A stretch of 64,000 nucleotides of DNA from Dipteris shenzhenensis (taxonomy: Eukaryota; Polypodiophyta; Polypodiopsida; Gleicheniales): NCBI GenBank assembly GCA_047967505.1, contig CM106539.1; one strand, written 5' to 3'. Both the position numbers and the translations under genes were made by a program. Shown in pieces: positions 63,397 through 64,000 of this stretch (positions are counted from its first letter, which is position 1; every line of letters starts with the position of its first letter). Below the pieces are notes generated by a model that saw only the letters and a list, made by a program, of their open reading frames with translations, had not been told where the DNA came from and searched no databases.

Positions 63397-64000
63397 ATGT
63401 CTGAGAATCTGTCTACCATTGTCAGTGAGAAGCTTGACAAGAACAACTTCCAAGCATGGAAGTTCAGGATGACAAACTTCCTTATGGGAAAGGGAGTTTG
63501 GGAGTACATCAGTGGTGAAACTACAGAACTAGTTTTGGGTGCTGCTCCCACTCCTGGTGAATTGAAGGCCTTTAAAGAATGGCATGAAAAAGCCAGAAAA
63601 TGCCTGTATTGGCTGTCTGTTAGCATTTCAGATTCTATGATTGTGCATATACAGGATGTAGAGATGCCTAAGGAGGCATGGGATACATTGGTGAAGCTGT
63701 ATAGCACAAATACCAAAGCACGAAAGATGCAGCTAAAGCAGGAGTTGCACAATGTGCAAAGGAAAAATCTGAATATAAATGAGTATTCCTTGAAGGTGAA
63801 AGGCCTTGCAGATTCTCTTGCCTCCATTGGAGCACCTGTTGATGATGAGGACTTAGTTTCTGTGACCTTGAATGGTCTTGGGAAAGATTATGCACAGTTT
63901 CGGACATCCATTGGAGTCCGTGAAACATTTCCTGATTTTCAGGAACTTATTGCTCTCTTGCTGAGTGAAGAGCAAAGGAATGGTTGTTCAGCCACCTCAA
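63397..64000 (+). CDS. gag: Copia J Gag, 5' 201 codons, open at window end
   Basis: ATG 63397 gives MSENLSTIVSEKLDKNNFQ, then AWKFRMTNFLMGKGVWEYIS, a divergent linker, and DSMIVHIQDVEMPKEAWDTL, NGLGKDYAQFRTSIG and LLLSEEQRNG. There is no stop to the last base. The Gag capsid-type domain is clearly related to that of C but with many changes, fitting a separate subfamily. It may belong to an intact element; the rest is outside the window. Confidence 0.92.
   Translation, partial: MSENLSTIVSEKLDKNNFQAWKFRMTNFLMGKGVWEYISGETTELVLGAAPTPGELKAFKEWHEKARKCLYWLSVSISDSMIVHIQDVEMPKEAWDTLVKLYSTNTKARKMQLKQELHNVQRKNLNINEYSLKVKGLADSLASIGAPVDDEDLVSVTLNGLGKDYAQFRTSIGVRETFPDFQELIALLLSEEQRNGCSATS

Larger units (their letters stand above)
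62522..64000 (+). mobile_element. Copia element J, 5' part, runs off window
   Basis: A different copia subfamily: 298-bp LTR (62522-62819), primer site TGGTATCAGAGCC, a leader partly like that of C, and an open gag. It sits in the 5' LTR of I; CCGCA (62517-62521) is the expected left target duplication. Confidence 0.92.

Noticed and set aside
1-64000. CRISPR arrays, tRNA, rRNA or bacterial operon features
   Set aside because: No such structure was seen; tandem repeats present are LTR or satellite-like, and tRNA-like words are retrotransposon primer sites.

Overview
This is plant nuclear DNA made almost entirely of retrotransposons. The evidence is a Ty3/gypsy element of the chromodomain-less (Athila/Tat-like) type with a tRNA-Asp-like primer site, at least seven Ty1/copia elements primed by initiator tRNA-Met, and long stretches of decayed non-coding DNA. 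No intact host gene, rRNA, tRNA or CRISPR array was seen. The species cannot be told from the sequence; a large, repeat-rich land-plant genome is the safe statement.

Layout. 1-501: a decayed reading frame and AT-rich DNA. 502-13102: a young, complete gypsy element (LTRs about 0.5% different, 5-bp target duplication AGTGG) with an odd 2.9-kb leader, an intact gag-protease frame, and a pol frame broken by one stop. 13103-18192: old DNA with one stop-riddled frame, tandem repeats and an inverted repeat. 18193-39212: a nest of copia elements. An old minus-strand element (F at 29008-30893 plus H at 35871-39212) received E; E received A; the 5' LTR of A received the small non-autonomous LTR element D (22995-25766). 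Plus-strand element G sits between F and H. Two deletions trimmed the nest. 39213-50999: an unrecognised minus-strand pseudogene split by the complete, intact copia element C (41644-47216), followed by a 620-bp inverted duplication and a possible ORF1-type retroposon remnant. 51000-56727: old copia B. 57080-62521: minus-strand copia I, whose 5' LTR was hit by copia J (62522 to beyond the window end).

Three copies of a ~246-bp miniature inverted-repeat element (29822-30068, 30306-30552, 58886-59130) lie inside copia elements. Each has a perfect 8-bp target duplication and 15-bp ends with a run of G, so this is a non-autonomous hAT-like DNA transposon family that moved after the copia elements landed.

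Functionally, the window holds one copia element (C) with an uninterrupted 1454-residue polyprotein and near-identical LTRs, one copia gag that is open to the window edge (J), and one gypsy element that looks one nonsense change away from intact pol. Almost every premature stop I could compare is of the CAG/CAA/CGA to TAG/TAA/TGA or TGG to TAG/TGA type, as expected when methylated cytosines in silenced repeats decay.
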